This document shows positions 10,080 through 20,647 of a stretch of 64,000 nt of DNA, piece after piece (the first letter of the stretch is position 1; the number at the start of each line of letters is the position of its first letter). The notes below the pieces were generated by a model that made no database searches, had not been told where the DNA came from, and worked only from the letters and a program-made list of their open reading frames with translations. Both the position numbers and the translations under genes were made by a program. The stretch lies in the NCBI GenBank assembly GCA_018857735.1, contig JABMCL010001219.1, forward strand, positions 186,001 to 250,000, given 5' to 3'. Source of the stretch: Alviniconcha marisindica. Taxonomy: Eukaryota > Mollusca > Gastropoda > Provannidae.

Positions 10080-11458
10080 TCAGTATTCAGTGGCAACAAA
10101 ATATTTTGCTATGCACGGGGCTTGCCTGCCATTGCCATTTACTTATTTCATTGACGTGTGCGAAATGATGTCACACCAGTTCGATGTAGGCTGGTATTTA
10201 ATTTGTGCCTTTTAATGGAAATAAGTGTTCGTTACTCATCGATATAGCCTGATTTTAAAAAACACGTAATATTAGTTTACAGACTTGCCTCTCTGTCCTA
10301 TAATACAAAAAAAAACCGAACAATCAATTACGAGGAGTGCACCATTTCTGATGACAGTTGGGCTGGAAAACATGAATGCCAGAATGATCATATGATTTAC
10401 TTGACACTTTCACATTCCCTCGAAGTATTCCCTTCATGCTATACAATTTCAGCTTTCTCATCTATGCTTTAAGTGCCTTCTGAGGGGAAAAGTCATGAGC
10501 TCTGAAATGACATGTTGACAGACCATGTATCCATTAAAAACCTCCACCCTACCAGTTTCTGCTTCATCACAAGGGGGGAAAAACACCTTAAGTCACATAG
10601 GCCATAGTCTGGACTGTAGGGTGTATGGGTGAAAACATGGACATTTTGCTGATCTAAATAGGACACAGTGGCCAGGCTTTGTGAGATAGGACACAGTGGC
10701 CAGGCTTTGTGAGTGCTGCCGTTATCATTGAAAAGTACTTTTTTTAGGTGTCAGTGGTTCTTTGGCATCCTGGTTGTGTCACATTACAATGTGCAACACC
10801 AAGCTGGCTGTAAAGCTTTGTCAATTCCTCTTGAAGTTTGACAGGATTGTCTCCATCCTCATAAAAAAATGAATTCCTTTCTTTGCTCCATTTTGTTAAG
10901 CGTATGTCAGAATATCATGTTATGAATGATGTCAGAACTCTACATCAGCTGCCTATTTCTGCTTGAAAATATATATACTAAGAAAACAAAACATCAGCTC
11001 TTGTTTGATCTATGTATTTGGTAGGTTTTGAACATATTTTGAAAGTTATGCCTCATCTGTTATCAGAAAAGATACAACAGTTGTATTACATCACACAAAC
11101 TCTTTTCCCCAAGCAGGATTAGGAATTTCATGTCCTATTTTATCCATGGTACTTCATGGGCAGACCCAAGTGTAACACACCTAAAAAAAAAAAGAAACTA
11201 TTGTTGCTGACTTTTTCATTTTATACCTCATTTGGCCCAAAGGTGTGTAATGATTTAGGTGTGTTCTGTCAGCTGGTTGGGTTAGCAACTGGGAGACGGG
11301 TGACTCAGTCTCTGCAAAAAGAGAAAATGCCCAGGACTGTCTTTTTCCCGGTGCAGACCATGTGCAGGAGAAGGGATGACATGATGGCTGCACTAATTCA
11401 CTGCTCCAACAGATGTAAATGCACATGGCCAATATTCTGGCTGTTCTTGTACCAACAG
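9056..11458. other. Intron, no gene recognised
   Basis: AT-rich sequence with no conserved frame. It contains a 28-base direct tandem duplication near 10659-10713 ('taggacacagtggccagg' twice) and a CA microsatellite listed separately. It also has a short phrase near 11200-11245 ('gttgctgactttt.cattt.atacct') that recurs near 44250-44290. A faint mariner-like reading on the minus strand near 10550-10950 was too weak to call. Confidence 0.5.
10016..10075. repeat. (CA)n microsatellite
   Basis: About 29 uninterrupted CA dinucleotides in a GALNT intron. Confidence 0.98.
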
Positions 11459-11593
11459 GAAATAGATGCTGGGGACCTGACAGAGCGGAAGGCGCTCAGA
11501 GACAGACTGCAGTGCAAGAGCTTCACCTGGTATTTGAAGAACATCTGGCCCGAGCTGTATCCATATGGTGACAATGCTACACACTGGGGAGCG
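11459..11593 (+). CDS. GALNT: GALNT exon: linker between catalytic and lectin domains
   Basis: The exon encodes 45 residues. '[20 protein letters not shown]' matches the family's 'GDIS-R--LR--L-CK-F-WYL-NIYP' linker, and '[14 protein letters not shown]' completes it. The acceptor is 'accaacag' ending at 11458. The donor is GCG/gtgagt at 11594, a near-consensus 5' splice site. It is phase 0 at both ends and exactly follows the exon ending at 3156. The linker connects the catalytic domain to the ricin-B lectin and sets how the lectin directs the enzyme to glycosylated substrates. The closing 'ATHWGA' leads into the first lectin repeat. Confidence 0.92.
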
Positions 11594-12998
11594 GTGAGTA
11601 CAGTTACTGTTGGTGCTTCACTTCTCTGTTTTTATGTCCCTTCTTGTTCATGTGATGTCTTTGAAATACAAAAATAATAATTATACAGCACCTAATCTTG
11701 GAATTATTTCATGGGGCAAAATACTAGAAAAGAATTATTATTTGTGTTGGCAGACAAAGATCAGTATTAATAACAGTGATGTGTTTTGTCAGACCAAGAA
11801 CCAGTGCTTGTGTGTATGTGTGTGCATGGGGGTGGCGGGTGGGGGTGGGGAGGGAGTACGCATGTGAATATGTTTGAGTGCTGCTACATGTGTGCTTGCA
11901 TGCAACAGCCTGTGTGCTAGTGTGTGTCAGTCTGTACGCTAGCATGCATCAGTCTGTATTTGTTGATGTTTCCATCTCTGTATACTCTTTTCTAGCCAGT
12001 GTAATAGGCTATGTCACATATTCTATGTACCTTTTTTCTCAGACATTTTCTTTACAATGATGTGGTGTCATTCTGAGATCGGACCCCAAGCCCCCTCACT
12101 CTCATCAGTCTTGTGGCACAGATCAGTGGGCCTCTTCTATTCAGGATTTAGTCTGAACACTGTCAAGTGTTTTGTCACTATTTCAGCCCCAACATGTCAG
12201 TTCACAGGTGCCAGTGTGTGTGTGTGTGTGTAGCATGCTAAATTCAACCTTTGTGTAGAAGAAAACAAAAAACTGTAAACAAAAACTAATGAACCAAAAT
12301 GGATGGATGTATAATGCTTGTGGCAAAGTGGTGCACGCAAAATGCTGTTCTCTTGATCAAAAGCCTGAACAGGTCAAAAATATTTCAGAGCAACTTTCAA
12401 AGCAAATTACAAGTACACAGCAGTGACATTTCAGCAAGTTGAAACTAAATAGCTGTGTTAAAAAAACTGAATTTTTAGTGGAGTCGGAACGTAACAAAAC
12501 TAGATTCAGATGTTGGCATATTTTGTTTTCTGTAGATCATATTAACACTAGTTAGGGTGAACAGTTTGGGGGTTGGGGGGGGGGGGGGGTCCTCTTTTTT
12601 GCTGTTGTTGCAACTATTGCCACATTGTGTACATTCGCCGAGCCAACACTTGATGTATCCAGCCAGGTCCTCCTTACTGGCAGGTCAGCTGTGCCACAAC
12701 GTTCGAGTGCCTTAAACCATGTGTTCTGCCCAGCTCACACACACACATACACATGCACACACACAATTTCAAAAAAGTCTTCATCTTTTCACTGACCATC
12801 ACCATTCTTGTAAATGCACAGCAAAGGAGTGAGTGCAACATCAGTGTACCACTCTGTCAGGGGATCAGGAGGCACCAGGGCACAACTCTGTCGCAGTAAA
12901 GAAAACACCCATAAATTGCACCACCTTTAATTTCCGAAGATCATTGATTAGTTAGTTGATGCTTTCAGCTCGGTCAACCACAAATGATAACATCAGGG
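11594..12998. other. Intron with one isolated junction-repeat unit
   Basis: No conserved frame. About one and a half copies of the 40-base junction repeat lie near 11750-11812 ('ttaataacagtgatgtg', 'tcagaccaagaaccagt'), far upstream of the main array at 13.0 kb. There is also a GT/GGGTGG-rich patch (about 11806-11850) and a G run at 12575-12589. Confidence 0.6.
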
Positions 12999-13554
12999 CT
13001 GAATTGTCAAACAAAGAACCAGTCTTAGTAATGGTAATGTGTTCTGTCAAAGACTCCTCTCTGTTAATAACAGTGATGTATTTTGTCAATGGACCAGTAT
13101 TAATAGTAGTGATGTGTGTTGTCAGACAAAGGCTTGTCAGTGTTAATAACAGTGCTGTATTTTTTAAGGAGCCAGTGTTAATAACAGCAATGTGTGTTGT
13201 CAGACAACCACTTGTCAGTGTTAATAACTGTACCATACTTTGTCAAAGAGACAGTGTTAATAACAGTGATGTGTGTTGTCAGACAAGGAACCAGTGTTAA
13301 TAACAGTGATGTGTGTTGTCAGACAAGGAACCAGTGTTAATTACAGTGATGTGTGTTGTCAGACAAGTAACCAGTGTTAATAACAGTGATGTGTGTTGTC
13401 AGGCAAGGAACAATATTAATGACAATGATGTGTGTTGTCAGACTATCAGGGTTAGTAACAGTGCCGTATTTTGTCAGAGAACTAGTATTACAGTGATTTG
13501 ATGTGTGCTGTCAGGCAAAGAACCAGTCTTAATAACAGTGATGTGTTTTTTCAG
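12999..13554 (+). repeat. 40-base tandem array built from the acceptor of the next exon
   Basis: About 15 units, exact period 40 between 13261 and 13400, more diverged outside. Each unit contains '...aataacagtgatgtgtgttgtcag' followed by 'acaaggaaccag'. The last unit ends in the real 3' splice site of the exon at 13555, whose first bases are 'acaaagaatcag'. The array therefore repeats about 24 intron bases plus the first four codons of the exon. Confidence 0.93.
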
Positions 13555-13659
13555 ACAAAGAATCAGAAAGAGAATCTGTGTCTAGACAACAATGAGTACC
13601 TGTTCCTGGGGCCAGAGAAACTGACCGTCAAAGACTGCAACTATGAACCAGAAACACAG
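13555..13659 (+). CDS. GALNT: GALNT exon: ricin-B lectin, alpha repeat
   Basis: The exon encodes 35 residues: 'TKNQKENLCLDNNEY', then 'LFLGPEKLTVKDCNYEPETQ'. This is the first beta-trefoil repeat of the GALNT lectin domain: a C-L-D (galactose-type binding) motif, a second cysteine about 18 residues on, and the start of a Q-x-F motif finished by the next exon (TQ/SFAL). The lectin binds GalNAc already placed on substrate glycopeptides. The acceptor 'gttttttcag' ends at 13554 and has a better pyrimidine run than the decoy copies in the array before it. The donor is CAG/gtatga at 13660. Phase 0 on both sides. A slightly shorter exon starting inside 'AAAG' cannot be excluded. Confidence 0.9.
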
Positions 13660-13849
13660 GTATGAAATCAAATGAAAAAAGCAGATGTGAACATTGTTAA
13701 TGGGTTTTTAGATAGAAAATTGGCTGTGTGTTTTGTTTGAATAGAGAATAACTGGACAATAGCAAAAAAACTAAACAGGAAAGGAAAGCAATGTTTAAAG
13801 TAGAATTTATGTTTTGCATTAACTTTACATAAAGTATACAGTGAGAGAC
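13660..13849. other. Intron start, nothing recognised
   Basis: AT-rich sequence after the donor at 13660. No frame or repeat of note before the degenerate array begins near 13850. Confidence 0.5.
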
Positions 13850-14412
13850 TAGCGTGTACCATGTCATAGTTGCAGAGGTTTTCCCTTGCAATAGACCCTA
13901 TGCACACAGTGCTATTGGTCCCTGTGTTGACTTGCACAGTTTGGTCCTGACCATACACCACATGACTCCAAAGACCACACGGCACTATGTAGCAATGTCT
14001 ATCATGTCATAATTTCAAAGCAATGTCCAGACCATAGGCCGCATGTTAATTACCATGTACCAATGTGTATACTGTCATGATTTCAGAATTTTGCCCAGAC
14101 TGTAACCCACAAAGTGACATGTATCAATGTGTATTGGACCCAGAGGTATCCATGGTGTGACCATACCATTATTAGATGCAAGACACAGTGTTGTTATGCA
14201 CAACATGTTCTGATTTTAGAGTTTGCCTTGACCATGATCCCTAGGTACCATGCAACAACATGTATTAGAGTTGCCTCAACCATAAATGACAAGCACCATG
14301 TGCAGCAATGTGTATAAAATGTTGCTTCGATCTGCAGCAGTGTGTATAAAGTGTTGCCCCAATCTATAGTAATTTGTATGAAATGTTGCCCCGACTTACA
14401 GCAATATGTATG
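13850..14412 (+). repeat. Degenerate junction-related repeat array, left block
   Basis: Irregular units of about 35-65 bases carry phrases such as 'gcaatgtgtatgaagtgttgcccc' and 'ctgattttagagtttgccttgacc' (14208-14235). The latter closely resembles the acceptor region of the exon at 20513 ('ctgattccagagttttgccctgacc'). The block is cut at its right end by the SINE at 14413. Confidence 0.75.
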
Positions 14413-14885
14413 AAGCAGGGATAGCTCAATGGTAGAGAGCCACACTTGTGATCAAAAGTCGCAGGTTCAAGTCCCGGCAGGCGCAGTGGGAGAATTTTCT
14501 TCTCCATAGTCAATTTTTTGTGCTGATTCTTATTTTGGTGTTCATTCTATCTCCATGTTGCCACAGTAGCACGTAAAAAGTCCCAGTTATTCTGCCAAAA
14601 GTGCAGGTGGTAGGCTACAACTAAACACAAGCACTGTATGTGTGTGGCTTTGCATGAAGTATCTCTGTAAACTCGTGTGTGGTTGTATGGTGTACACAGA
14701 ACATGCACCAAGACAGCAGCAGTTTAACATGGCACCAGCCATGTATCAAACAAATAGCACTGTATGTACACCACTTTGATGGATATTTGACTACAGTCAC
14801 TCGTTCAAAATCACATGCGACAACAGCACAATGAGTCTGCCTGAGAGCAGAGAATAGCTATATATGTTTAAAGCAACAAGAACAG
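14413..14885 (+). mobile_element. tRNA-derived SINE, copy with tRNA-like head
   Basis: The head has a good A box ('tagctcaatggtag', from 14422) and a consensus B box ('ggttcaagtcc', 14464-14474), the internal RNA polymerase III promoter of a tRNA gene. The anticodon arm does not fold well, so this is not a working tRNA. A body of about 320 bases follows (from about 14571: 'agtcccagtta', 'gtgcaggtgg'). It matches 33290-33600 along its length, which shows a dispersed family. It is inserted into the degenerate array, splitting it. Confidence 0.8.
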
Positions 14886-15029
14886 CAAGTTTTGCCCAAA
14901 CTTTCTTCTTCTTCTTCATAATGCTGTGGGAATCCCAGTAGTTTGGGCAACATTCCACAACTAAAAGAAACTTGAATAAAACTGAGGGATGTTACAGAAA
15001 AGCAGGCTAAAAACAGGCAATAGGGCTTA
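14886..15029. other. Short spacer between SINE and reverse transcriptase remnant
   Basis: No recognisable element. It includes a short CTT run near 14905-14918. Confidence 0.4.
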
Positions 15030-15900
15030 AGCATACTAGATGTTTCTTGGCCAGGCCTCAGTGGTGGATCTCAAGGCCTGAAGGGAGTCTGCAGCTGGAG
15101 TGTGGAATGGGATGATGTTCCACAAACGAATTGCTGACAGGAAGAAAGTATTATTGTGGATTTCAGTTTTTGGAATGGGGGATGAGGAGTTTGGTCTCAT
15201 GGCCATGGGTAGGGTTTTGGGTGCAGATGGCAGCTTCCTCTCTGAGTTTGGTGTTAAACAGTCCACACACCTACAAATTTGTACAGTGTGGTGATCTTGT
15301 TTGAAGCACAACAAAATTTCAGGGCAGTGAATTTGAGCTTGTTTACAGGGAAGAGGCATTGGAGGTATGTCTGAAGTCACTGCAAATATGGAGTATGTTG
15401 GTGTCTCTTTGGGATCAGATTTTGTGGTATAAGATCATGCCATCCACAGACAGACTCACCTGTGACTTGATGTTCTTGGGCAGATCATTGGTATAGGCTA
15501 GAAACAGGGTAGGACCAAGGACAGATCCTTGTGGAACACCAGAGGTCACCTGGCCTGTTGATGACACCTGTCCATCCAACTTGCTGGGTCCTTTGGTAGA
15601 GAAAATTCTCATTTCAATGGTGGGTTTGTCCATAGACACTGTAGCAGTGAAGCTTGAGGAGAAGTCATTGGTGGGGCACCATGTTGAAGGCCATGGCAAA
15701 GTCGAGCTAGATGATGTCCATTTGTCCTCCTTCATCAAGCTCCACCACTACCAGATCAGCCACAGTCAGGATGAGCTGTGTCTTGCAGGATCTTTGCTTG
15801 AGGAAGCCATGCTGGATGTCAACCAGGATGTGTTTGAAGTGAGAAGGTATTGCTGCATGGACTGGGTCAGTGGTTCAGTAACAAGGCATCATGCAGCAAA
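15030..15900 (-). pseudogene. Non-LTR retrotransposon reverse transcriptase fragment
   Basis: On the minus strand the order is preserved. A decayed finger/palm block near 15820-15680 recalls 'QHGF.K.R...TQLI' and 'LDFA.AF..VPH'. Then 'VTSGVPQGSVLGPTLFLAY' (about 15555-15500) with 'TNDLPKNI' is unmistakable reverse transcriptase. The catalytic block, normally F-A-D-D, reads 'SVDG'. A thumb/C-terminal block 'FFLSAIRLWN.IPF' lies near 15160-15100. At least two frameshifts. It is flanked on both sides by the junction-related array, so it inserted into it. Confidence 0.85.
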
Positions 15901-16480
15901 GTGTATGAAGTGTTGCCCTGACCTGCAGCAATGTCTATGAAGTGTCACCCTGACCTGCAAAAATATAAGTGTTGCCCCAACCTGCAGCAATGTATATGAA
16001 GTTTTGCCCGATGACAAGTTACCATGCAGTACTGTGAATGAGGTGTGGCTCTGACCTTAAATGACAGTGTGTATTATCTCTTGCCCCAACCTGCAGCAGT
16101 GTGTATGAAATGTTGCCCTGGTCTGCGGCCTGAAGTGTTGATCCTACCTGCAGTAATGTGTGTTGCCCAATGACTGCATCGTGCAGCAGTGTGTATGAAG
16201 TGTTGCCACGACTGTAAGTGTTGAAGTGTTTGCCCCAGCTTAAAATGATGAGGTACAATGAGGTACTGTATACGAAGTGTTGCCAAATGACAAGGTATCA
16301 TGCAGCAATGTGTATGAAATATTGCCACAACTTTAAAGGACAGGGCATGATGCAGCTATGTACATGAAATATTCCTACGACATAAAGCAATGTGTATGAT
16401 GTGTTGCCCAGACCTTAAGTGACAAGGCACAATGCAGCAATGTGTATTAAGTGTTGCCCAGACCTTGAATGACTTCTTAA
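15885..16480 (+). repeat. Degenerate junction-related repeat array, right block
   Basis: This is the same family as 13850-14412. Units such as 'ctgcagcaatgtgtatgaag' and 'tgttgccc(c/t)gacctgcag' recur about every 35-70 bases, for example near 15898, 15930, 15965, 16085, 16185, 16305 and 16435. The two blocks were probably one array before the SINE and retrotransposon insertions. Confidence 0.8.
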
Positions 16481-17113
16481 AGTTCCATGATTTGATGATA
16501 ATTGCAAGAAAGCAATTGAAGATAGAAAGAAAGCACAAAGAACAGTTTTTCAGCAACCCACGTTGACCAACATTCTAAACTTTTAAAGGCCAAAGCTCAC
16601 CACATTTTTAAACAACAAAAGCAGAATTTGTGGTGACATTTCTGTTCTAAACTCTAAAATGCAAATGTGAAAGGTCTGGAAAGCCTTTAGAAAGATAATG
16701 GGTAAGAGTGGTTTGAATGCTGTTATTACTGACAAAAAAACAATTTGCAGAACTAATAGCCAGAAATGTTTCTAAAAAATACTTCAACAGGAAATTATTA
16801 TTTGGATTGAAATGATTTTTTTTTTTAAATAAAAGCCTGGACTTCTCTGAAAATAAAGAGGAATATAACCTGCCTTTTTCAATGACTTTACCCAGTGTTG
16901 CACTGCCAGGAATACTGCACACACCTCTTTAAAATGTATGTGTAGTTTTTCTGCCACTGGCATATAATAATAATGGAAATTTGTAAAGCGCCTACCCTGC
17001 GGCTCAAAGCGTTGAACAAGCATACACACATAATGTACATCGAGATGGAAAATGTTATTTAAAAAAAAAAATGTATATATCGACAAGTGTTCAAGCATAA
17101 TTATGCAAAAGAT

Positions 17114-17183
<70 letters not shown>

Positions 17184-18249
17184 CATACCAAAACACTGTG
17201 TCGCGTTTATGAGAGCTGTCTCTTGTCACTAGCATGATCAGCATCAGCCACCATGATGCCGGCCATTATCAGCCACTATAATTTCAACAGTAACAAGGAT
17301 CCTTTTTTTTTTTTTTTTAACATTTATTTATATACACAAAATATCAACACAACAGTACACACATTCAAACACACATTTTGTTACTGGCTGGTGAATGACT
17401 TATTCATCATAAGAGTCAGACCGTGCTACCACAATAAACAAGCACATTCATCTCAGTGACAACCATAGCAAAACAAATGATTAAACTCCCATACTCAGTC
17501 AACCACCAAACCACACAATTTTGCCTCAGCAGTACTGCTTTTACTCAGGGCATGAGACTGAGGATGTTGCTTGGGTGACTGTGAACCAGATCGTTGCCAC
17601 TTTTGGCCATCGTAATATCTCAAGCAGAGGTCTATACTGGCTCCAATAAAGAAAATGTGGAAAGAACATTGCTTTTGTGATGAATATACTTGTTTATTAA
17701 ATTTATTAATCAATGGTTCCAATGTGTGATTGTTATATCCATTTGTACTTGTAATGGGGTGTATGTAACATGTGAGACAGATTCCACTTCTCATAATCTA
17801 CTAAAACTACATGATCTGTGAGATGCACACACTTCTGGAAGTACACCATTCCAGTATGCTACCAGCTGCTCTTCCCGGTCCTGCATGAAAATCTGTTCCA
17901 TCTGTCACTTTTTGACTATTTTTCTGCCCTTTAATGGGCTGATTCTTTTTCCCAGAACGCTGATATTGCTTCTGGTTAAGGTATTTTTCTTTTTTCATGA
18001 TCGACCTCAACAAATTTTCATAAACATATCAAAAGCCACTGAACTGATGCTGCAGACTGATGATGAGGAAGCTGAAAGGCTGTTGCTTGATGGCTCGTGT
18101 GAGTCAGATGAATCAGTGGAGCCAGATTACGATTTAATGATCAATTGTCCCATTAAGTCATAAGAAATGGTTGTGCCAAGAAATGTGAATGTTTTGACTT
18201 CAGCTACCTCACCAGCAATAGTGAAGGGTACAAGAGGCGTCTTCTTCTT
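16481..18249. other. Intron, no gene recognised
   Basis: No conserved frame. It contains a short dispersed repeat at about 16966-17040 ('ggaaatttgtaaagcgcc', 'ggctcaaagcgttgaac'), recognisable again near 55940-55995, and the CA microsatellite at 17115. A modest open frame at 17885-18163 ends in an acidic stretch ('DDEEAERLLLDGSCESDES'). I looked for piggyBac-type transposase motifs there and found none convincing. Confidence 0.5.
17115..17180. repeat. (CA)n microsatellite
   Basis: About 33 CA dinucleotides without interruption. Confidence 0.98.
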
Positions 18250-18970
18250 AGAAATCAAAGACCATTTGTTTTGTTTTGGACACATTTGACTCTAAGTCAT
18301 TTTTAAGCACCAGCCAACCAACCTCACCCTGGCAGACCAACTCATCAGAGTTTTGGATCAGGCCCTGTGTCTTATCATCTGAAAACTTAACCATGACTAC
18401 AGAAGGCTCTGATGACACACTGTCATTTGTGAACAGTGAGAGAGCACACACCCCATGGGGGCACCAATGTTGAGGATCATTTCCTTAGAGGTCCGCTTGC
18501 CAATTCAAACTGACTGGGGTCTGTCCTGGAGGAAGTCCAGAATCCACATGCATAGAGACCTCTCAACACCCATGTGGATTGTCAGGCAGCTTCTGTGGTA
18601 TGATCATGTTGAATGCTGAACTGAAATCGAGGAACAGCACCCTGGCATATGTGCTGAAGGTCTCAAGAGGAACATGAGAACCAGGCACTCAGACACTTTC
18701 ATGACCATGGAGGTCAGAGCAGCTGGTCGATATTCAATGAGGTGTGCTACACTGGGCATCTTGGGAATGGGCACTATGGTAGAGGTCTTGAAGCATCATG
18801 GGATTGCTCCAGCGACTTGTTGAACATGGCAGTGAACACTGGAGCCAACTGTTCTGCACAAGACCTCAGGGCCTGTGGCTTTCCTGGGGTTCTGGCTTCC
18901 CAAAAGGCTTCTGACCTAACTCTCCTGTATAATGAATGGCAGTCCTGGTGGCCATGACGCGATGTAACAG
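18250..18970 (-). pseudogene. Non-LTR reverse transcriptase fragment, 'GCVLS' type
   Basis: On the minus strand the pieces are 'ALRSCAEQLAPVFTAMFNKSLE' (about 18870-18810), then a decayed 'PIPK....HL..YRPAALTS.VMK' zone. Next is 'GAPWG.VCSLFTNDS.SSEPSVVMVKFSDD' (about 18465-18370), and finally 'LKNDLESNVSKTKQMVFDF' to 18248. This is the fold order of a non-LTR reverse transcriptase with the 'PQGCVLSPLLF.LYTND' signature that is abundant in fish and marine invertebrates. The catalytic site reads F-S-D-D. Frameshifts and a large internal loss make it inactive. Confidence 0.82.
18520..18575. repeat. 56-base exact duplicate, copy 1 (copy 2 at 19890-19945)
   Basis: Identical over 56 bases to 19890-19945, same orientation, 1,370 bases apart. 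Copy 1 lies inside the reverse transcriptase remnant. Confidence 0.93.
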
Positions 18971-20397
18971 TGGTCAAGTGTTTTGTCTTTGCATGTGGGA
19001 CAGTCCACGTGCTGTTTCAATCTTGTTAGTGCTTTACTGTGCTTTGAAGAGTTTAATATAAAATATTGTTTATACAGATTTTCTTACTTGTATAATATTA
19101 TAGTGTATATTTATATATTACTTGTATAAACTTGTCCTAGCTGTAAACAAGTATATCAAGGGCCTGGATATAGATGTTCAAAGTAAAAATCTTTAAACTT
19201 AAAGTCCTTCACAATAATTTGCAAAGTACATACATAAAGGAACAAAAGTATATTACAATATTTGATTGTAAAATGAAAGCAAGCCGAATAGCTACATTAA
19301 ATGAAACAGCATAATAACACTATTAACTGGTATACAACATTTTGCAAATTAAAAAAATATGTGGATCATAACTGAAATGGTTTTAGATACGTTTAGTCCA
19401 TGTGATTCTCACTACACCTTAAAAAGATTGAAAGTCGCAAATGACAAAATGCAATGCACACATTGAAAATATTCCACACCTGTTCTGGAGATGTGACATT
19501 GTGCAGCTTTTCTGGTAAACATTAGAAAAGTTTGAGATGAAAAGGTGCATAAATGTGACAAATTTGAAGCGCAAAGAAGACTTTGAACTGTTTGGTACCG
19601 CAGATTGTGAATCAGATGACATCTTTACCATATTATTTGCAATTTTTCGTATATGAATGTAAAATGGAAAGTAAAAGCCCTCTTTTTCATATGGTTAAAA
19701 AATTGTTTTAGGTTGAAGTTTTTTAGATGGGTACCACCCCCCTCCCCCCAACACACACACACACCCACACAAGCAAGCTAGCAATTAATTGTTAGATCTG
19801 AAAGGCCTTAAACAAGTTATTTAAAAAACAACTGACAACAAAGTGTAAAATGAATATTTATTGTATGTTAACATTCCTGTCCAAATGGTTCTGTCCTGGA
19901 GGAAGTCCAGAATCCACATGCATAGAGACCTCTCAACACCCATGTCCTTTATTTAGAATGATGGCTAAATTTATGTGTATGTTTACATCCTCACATCCAG
20001 TCTACACACATATTTGTTGACAGCAATTAACATGCAATATTTTTGTGCTCCTACATTAAGTACCACAACTGCAATGTCTCTCTCCCCACCCTACTGTTGA
20101 TACTGATTGTCCCATTCCTTCTTCAGATATGTATACATTGTCATTGTTGCTATTATGGTACCTGTGCTTTTTATTCTTTTTATTTTTATTTTGGTGTGTC
20201 AGTGTGTGTGTATTTTGTTTTGCTTGTTTGTTTGTTTTGTTTTGTTTTCATTTATTTGCTTCTTCATCCCTGTTAAGTATCTAGGGTAGTTTACTGGATA
20301 CTTCATATTAATTTTGTATTTATATATATATGCTAGGTGTACGATGTTCATATGCAAAAACTGTTTAAAAAAATAAGCTACACATTTTTTTACTTCA
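18971..20397. other. Intron, AT-rich, no gene recognised
   Basis: Apart from the 56-base duplicate at 19890 and a CA-rich patch near 19750-19770, no repeat family or conserved frame was recognised. Confidence 0.5.
19890..19945. repeat. 56-base exact duplicate, copy 2
   Basis: Identical to 18520-18575. The flanks on both sides differ, so only this piece was copied. Confidence 0.93.
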
Positions 20398-20512
20398 AAG
20401 CTTTATGACCTGATTCCAGGGTATAACCTTGACATTAAACTTTAAGTTTCTGTTGACTGGTTTTAGAGTTTTGCCCTGATGTTGAACTTTAACGTTCATG
20501 ACCTGATTCCAG
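20398..20512 (+). repeat. Two decayed copies of the exon-20513 acceptor region
   Basis: Units at about 20404-20450 and 20451-20497 precede the true junction (unit 3, 20498-20544), with a period near 47. Unit 2 has 'ttttagagttttgccctga', nearly the same as the real 'ttccagagttttgccctga'. Each unit therefore carries an acceptor-like AG followed by exon-like bases. Confidence 0.8.
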
Positions 20513-20647
20513 AGTTTTGCCCTGACCCTGGATCACAAGCTTCGATCGGTGCTGCAGTGCGTTGGAGTGCAGGAGGAGGGGGTGGACATGGTGCCCATCC
20601 TCATCACCTGCCATGATGAACCCTTCCACACCTGGACTTACACAAAC
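20513..20647 (+). CDS. GALNT: GALNT exon: ricin-B lectin, end of alpha and beta repeat
   Basis: The exon encodes 45 residues. 'SFALTLDHKLRSVLQCVGV' finishes the alpha repeat (Q-x-F made with the preceding exon) and opens the beta repeat. 'VPILITCHDEPFHTWTYTN' closes it, with the usual Q-x-W replaced by H-x-W. The two cysteines (LQCV, ITCH) match the conserved disulfide of this repeat, but the classical C-L-D is absent, so this repeat may not bind sugar. The acceptor 'gattccag' ends at 20512 and the donor is AAC/gtatga at 20648. Phase 0 at both ends. The 3' end of this exon together with its donor reappears at 22059-22103. Confidence 0.9.

Noticed and set aside
10550..10960. Weak mariner-like reading on the minus strand
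   Set aside because: Only scattered residues fit and no HDN or YSPDL block is present.
11156..11677. 173-codon open frame as a separate gene
   Set aside because: Its only conserved part is the GALNT exon 11459-11593. The rest is intron read-through, including an A run translated as lysines.
13250..13400. A CRISPR-like array of 40-base repeats
   Set aside because: The units are contiguous with no unique spacers, and the setting is a eukaryotic intron.
14413..14480. A tRNA gene
   Set aside because: A and B boxes are good, but the anticodon arm does not form a 5-base stem with a 7-base loop, and a SINE body shared with 33290-33671 follows.
17885..18163. Possible piggyBac-like N-terminus (acidic stretch)
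   Set aside because: No DDD catalytic blocks or Cys-rich end were found on either strand nearby.
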